Shown: in pieces, positions 5,978-8,441 of the stretch
Layout of the letters: every line of letters begins with the position of its first letter
How positions within the stretch are numbered: the first letter of the stretch is position 1
From: Candidatus Aminicenantota bacterium
GTDB lineage: Bacteria; Acidobacteriota; Aminicenantia; UBA2199
Direction: 5' to 3'
DNA length: 8,441 nucleotides
NCBI GenBank assembly: GCA_029939015.1
Contig: JAOZTV010000127.1
Span: 1 to 8,441, forward strand
Notes under the pieces: model-generated
Told to the model about the DNA's origin: nothing
Database searches by the model: none
The model's input: the letters and a program-made list of their open reading frames with translations, nothing else
Position numbers and translations under genes: made by a program

Positions 5978-8068
5978 CTAAATTCCCATAATTTTTTCAA
6001 TACCCGGTATATCAATTATTAATGATATTGTACCATCACCATTCAAAGAAGCACCAACTATTCCAGGAATTGGTTGATAATTCTTTTGAAGATTCTTTAT
6101 TACAGCCTGATTTATACCAAGTATTTCATCAACATATATACAGAATTTTTTATATGTGCTTTCTACAAGAATAACAATCCCCTTTTCCTTATCTACTTTT
6201 TCAAGATTTTCTTTAAAATAAGGATGCAATTTAATTAAAGGAAAAACCTCTCCTCTAAGATTAATAAGATCAGATTCACCCTTTATAGATTTTAATTCCA
6301 GAGTAGAAAACTTAAAAGTTTCAACTATTTGATCCAGTGGTAATACATAAGTCTTTTTACCTATACGAATTTGCATTCCATCAATTATTGCAATAGTTAA
6401 AGGAATTCTGATTTTAAATTTGCTACCTTCTCCTTTAACTGAAGAAATTTCAATCCTGCCCTTAAGTGATTCAATATTCTTTTTAACAACATCCATTCCA
6501 ACGCCTCTGCCTGAAATCTCTGTAACCTTTGCAGCTGTTGAGAAGCCAGGTAAGAAAAGAAAAGAAAATATTTCTTCATCTGTATAAGATTTTTTACTAT
6601 TTTTAACTAATGCTTTTTCTTTTGCCTTATTATAAATTATATCCGGGTCAATACCAGCACCATCATCTTCAATTTCAATTATAATGTTTCCTTCTTCCTG
6701 AAATGCCCTTAACCAGATATTACCCTTTTCAGGTTTTCCGTTTTTAACTCTAATATCAGATGTTTCAACACCATGATCTGCTGAGTTCCTTATCATGTGT
6801 TTTAAAGGATCTGTAATCTGTTCTATCATGGTTTTATCTAATTCAGTATCTTCACCTGAAATATGAAGTTCAATGTTTTTACTCTGAGAATTTGCAAGGT
6901 CCCTTACTACTCTATGAAATCTTTTAAATGTACTTTCAAGTGGAACCATTCTAACCATCATAATCTGTTCCTGTAAATCTCTTGAAATATTACTTAATTC
7001 AACAGTGCTTTGCATTATATTTTTGTCTTCAGATTCTTTTGCTGCAATTTTTACCTTTGCAACACCAATAACCATTTCTCCAATAAGATTTATTAATTTA
7101 TCAAGTTTATCGGTCCGCACTCTTATTGAAGAGGCAATTTGTACTTTTTGACTTTTTTTCTTTTTAGTTATTATCCTCTCAACTTCTTTTTGAGAAACAT
7201 TTTTCTTTTCAACTATTTCTTCCCCAATTTTTTTATGTTCAGCAACAATTTTTTCAACTTCTTCCTCTTCTATAATTCCTTCATCAACAAGAAGTTCACC
7301 AATTTTTTTATCAGCTAATTCAGTATCAATTCCATCAACAAAGCGAGAAGAAATATCAGATATTCCAATTTTATTATCATCAATTACAAACATGAAAACA
7401 TCATCTATCTCATTTTTGTTTTTTTCTGTCTTCAAAACTATATCGTAATAAATATAACTTGTAAAAGAATCTATTTTGTCTAATAATGGTATTTTAGATA
7501 TATTACTTCTAATAGTTTCAAAATCACCTAATTCTGATAATTCCTGTATTAAGAGAAGTGGGTCTTGTCCCTTATAAAATATATCTTCACTCATTTCAAT
7601 ATGAATACCAAAATAGTTGGTTTTTTTATTCTGTGTTTTTTCTTTTGTTTTATTAAGAACTGGAACCGTTTCCTGATTAACTCCCATGAACCTGTTTAAA
7701 GAACTATTAACTTTTTCAATCTTTGCATTATCTAAATTTGTTCCTTCAAAATAATATTGCACATAATTTTTTATGCTATCGACAGAATCAAGTATTAGAG
7801 AGACTAAACCTTTGGTAATACTAACCTCCTTATTACGAACCCTGTCAAGTACATTTTCAACACCATGAGCAAAATGTCCCATATCTTCAAATCCGACTAC
7901 TCCGGCACTACCCTTAATTGAATGAAATACTCTGAATATTTCGTTCATTAAATCATCATTTTCCTTATCCTTTTCAATAGCAATTAAAACATCTTCTGCT
8001 GAATCAATTAATTCATCAACCTCAATTTTAAATATTTCTTTTAATTTATCTAAATTATTATCAGCCAT
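5978..8068 (-). CDS. cheA: Chemotaxis sensor histidine kinase CheA
   Basis: Core kinase of a receptor array: autophosphorylates on its Hpt histidine and passes phosphate to CheY and CheB. Residues are numbered from the GTG at 8077; subtract 3 for the preferred ATG at 8068 (696 aa). Order: P1/Hpt about 9–130 with phospho-acceptor His52 in FHSIKGSAG; a P2-like alpha/beta region about 154–243; two 25-residue repeats at 257–306 resembling T2SSE_N/MshEN-type helical pairs (KKIGE at both starts); P3 dimerisation about 316–382; P4 ATPase with N box H427-xx-RNS-x-DHG, G1 DDGAGID at 471, G2 GRGVGMD at 523 and G3 GEGS at 549; P5 CheW-like about 563–699. All kinase motifs are intact and the length is normal for the family. 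The TAG stop runs into the cheW ribosome site, with an 11-base gap. The P2 identity and repeat family are judged from pattern only. Confidence 0.97.
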   Translation of the reverse strand: MADNNLDKLKEIFKIEVDELIDSAEDVLIAIEKDKENDDLMNEIFRVFHSIKGSAGVVGFEDMGHFAHGVENVLDRVRNKEVSITKGLVSLILDSVDSIKNYVQYYFEGTNLDNAKIEKVNSSLNRFMGVNQETVPVLNKTKEKTQNKKTNYFGIHIEMSEDIFYKGQDPLLLIQELSELGDFETIRSNISKIPLLDKIDSFTSYIYYDIVLKTEKNKNEIDDVFMFVIDDNKIGISDISSRFVDGIDTELADKKIGELLVDEGIIEEEEVEKIVAEHKKIGEEIVEKKNVSQKEVERIITKKKKSQKVQIASSIRVRTDKLDKLINLIGEMVIGVAKVKIAAKESEDKNIMQSTVELSNISRDLQEQIMMVRMVPLESTFKRFHRVVRDLANSQSKNIELHISGEDTELDKTMIEQITDPLKHMIRNSADHGVETSDIRVKNGKPEKGNIWLRAFQEEGNIIIEIEDDGAGIDPDIIYNKAKEKALVKNSKKSYTDEEIFSFLFLPGFSTAAKVTEISGRGVGMDVVKKNIESLKGRIEISSVKGEGSKFKIRIPLTIAIIDGMQIRIGKKTYVLPLDQIVETFKFSTLELKSIKGESDLINLRGEVFPLIKLHPYFKENLEKVDKEKGIVILVESTYKKFCIYVDEILGINQAVIKNLQKNYQPIPGIVGASLNGDGTISLIIDIPGIEKIMGI
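7160..7309 (-). repeat. Two tandem 25-residue repeats in the CheA P2–P3 linker
   Basis: Residues 257–281 and 282–306 of CheA (GTG numbering) align without gaps: KKIGELLVDEGIIEEEEVEK and KKIGEEIVEKKNVSQKEVER lead the two units. The pattern (short helix, turn, acidic amphipathic helix) resembles the N-terminal helical repeat of GspE/PilB-type ATPases, where related folds bind partners or c-di-GMP. Similar modules occur in linkers of other multi-domain CheA proteins. The function here is unknown. Confidence 0.6.
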
Positions 8069-8073
8069 TATTT

Positions 8074-8079
8074 TCACCT
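8074..8079 (-). promoter_or_regulatory. Shine-Dalgarno of cheA, overlapping the cheY stop
   Basis: AGGTGA on the minus strand lies 5 bases (AAATA) before the ATG at 8068. The TGA of this motif is the stop codon of the CheY-like gene, so the two genes are probably translationally coupled. This spacing favours ATG 8068 over the GTG at 8077 as the cheA start, because that GTG lies within the ribosome site itself. Confidence 0.75.
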
Positions 8080-8441
8080 TATAAATTTTTTGACTACAGA
8101 CAATAATAATTCAGGTTTAAATGGTTTTGTCATCCAACCGGAAGCACCATATTGTTTACCTTTTTGCTTCAATATAGTTTCGCTTTCAGTTGTAAGAATA
8201 ATCACAGGGATGAATTTATCAGGCGAATCACCATCCTTTACTTCTTTTAAAAATTCAAGCCCATTCATTTTTGGCATATTAACATCAGAAATGATTAGAC
8301 TAACCCTTTCGTTTTTACTCCTCATTTCTTTTAGTTTATTCAGACCTTCGATTCCATTTTCTCCCTGTATTACATTAAAACCCGCATCAGCCAAAATAAA
8401 TTTAACTGAAGCCCTCAATGTAGGTGAATCATGATTCACCA
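8074..8441 (-). CDS. cheY: CheY-like single-domain response regulator (5' end cut by window edge)
   Basis: Receives phosphate from the CheA encoded immediately downstream and presumably carries it to the motor or another output in the cytoplasm. Counting from the GTG codon at 8439, the phospho-acceptor is Asp52 in ISDVNMPKMNG, the switch Thr is Thr83 in LTTES, the aromatic switch position is Trp102, and the invariant Lys is Lys105 in TKPF. Nothing follows the receiver, so it is a stand-alone CheY. The GTG at 8439 is the Val codon of strand beta-1, not a start: the true start and first strand lie beyond the edge, and the preceding codon ends in TG (Leu, Met or Val). Oddity: the acidic pocket reads VNHDSPT where VDDSPT is usual, so the first Asp is His. 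Its TGA stop lies inside the ribosome site of cheA. The receiver assignment is very sure; the true N-terminus is unseen. Confidence 0.93.
   Translation of the reverse strand, partial: VNHDSPTLRASVKFILADAGFNVIQGENGIEGLNKLKEMRSKNERVSLIISDVNMPKMNGLEFLKEVKDGDSPDKFIPVIILTTESETILKQKGKQYGASGWMTKPFKPELLLSVVKKFIR
8423..8440. repeat. Perfect 18-bp palindrome
   Basis: GGTGAATCATGATTCACC equals its own reverse complement. It lies inside the CheY-like gene, exactly over the codons for the unusual V-N-H-D-S stretch, and ends one base before the window edge. Symmetry does not extend to the next flanking pair (8422 and 8441 are both A). It could be chance, an operator-like site, or an artefact near a sequence end; the window cannot decide. 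Confidence 0.6.

Noticed and set aside
6397..6579. Minus-strand 60-codon frame inside cheA
   Set aside because: It overlaps the ATPase and P5 regions of CheA in another frame, where the cheA frame carries all the conserved motifs.
8075..8077. GTG at 8077 as the cheA start
   Set aside because: It lies within the AGGTGA that is ideally spaced for ATG 8068; the GTG form would add only three residues and leave its own ribosome site weaker.
8090..8434. Plus-strand open frame of 114 codons opposite the CheY-like gene
   Set aside because: It is the mirror of a conserved receiver gene, has no family motif and no convincing ribosome site; the A+T-rich antisense frame stays open by codon bias.
8437..8439. 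GTG at 8439 as the start of the CheY-like gene
   Set aside because: It would remove strand beta-1; the codon aligns with the conserved Val before the acidic pocket, so the gene simply runs past the edge.
1..8441. CRISPR array, tRNA, rRNA, insertion sequence or attachment site
   Set aside because: Almost all sequence is accounted for by conserved coding frames; no direct-repeat array, transposase or RNA-gene fold was seen on either strand.

Overview
The window is part of one tightly packed chemotaxis-type operon, read entirely on the minus strand (from high to low coordinates). It carries seven complete genes, one gene cut by the right edge, and possibly the first codons of another at the left edge. 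In transcription order these are: a CheY-like receiver (right edge), CheA, CheW, a kinase-less Hpt–CheW fusion, CheR, CheD, CheB, and a receiver–HATPase–PP2C (SpoIIE/RsbU-type) protein. Gaps are 0–25 bases, several junctions are 1-nt (TAATG) or 4-nt (ATGA) overlaps, and stop codons sit inside Shine-Dalgarno sequences. No promoter or terminator is visible inside the block, so I infer one polycistronic message that starts beyond the right edge. No stretch longer than about 25 bases lies between complete genes.

Organism: the DNA is visibly A+T-rich (Lys, Asn and Ile codons mostly A/T) with strong AGGAG-like ribosome sites. The set is bacterial. CheD, a multi-domain CheA with an unusual linker, and a receiver–HATPase–PP2C protein recall low-GC Gram-negative motile lineages such as Spirochaetota or Deferribacterota-like groups. 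This is a weak inference and I cannot name a taxon. All genes share the same base composition, so nothing suggests recent insertion of a single gene.

How the genes work together: CheA and CheW would form the receptor-coupled kinase core. CheR (methyltransferase), CheB (methylesterase/deamidase) and CheD (deamidase) make a complete receptor-adaptation set. The single-domain receiver next to cheA is the likely direct target. Two parts go beyond a textbook set. One is a second protein with the Hpt phosphotransfer domain and a CheW domain but no dimerisation or kinase domain. It could be phosphorylated in trans by CheA, in the manner reported for Rhodobacter sphaeroides CheA3/CheA4. The other is the last gene, a receiver fused to an RsbW-like anti-sigma-kinase-type ATPase and a PP2C phosphatase. 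This suggests that the array feeds a partner-switching output (STAS antagonist/sigma or other target) as well as, or instead of, a flagellar motor. No receptor, CheC/CheX/CheZ phosphatase or STAS protein lies in the window.
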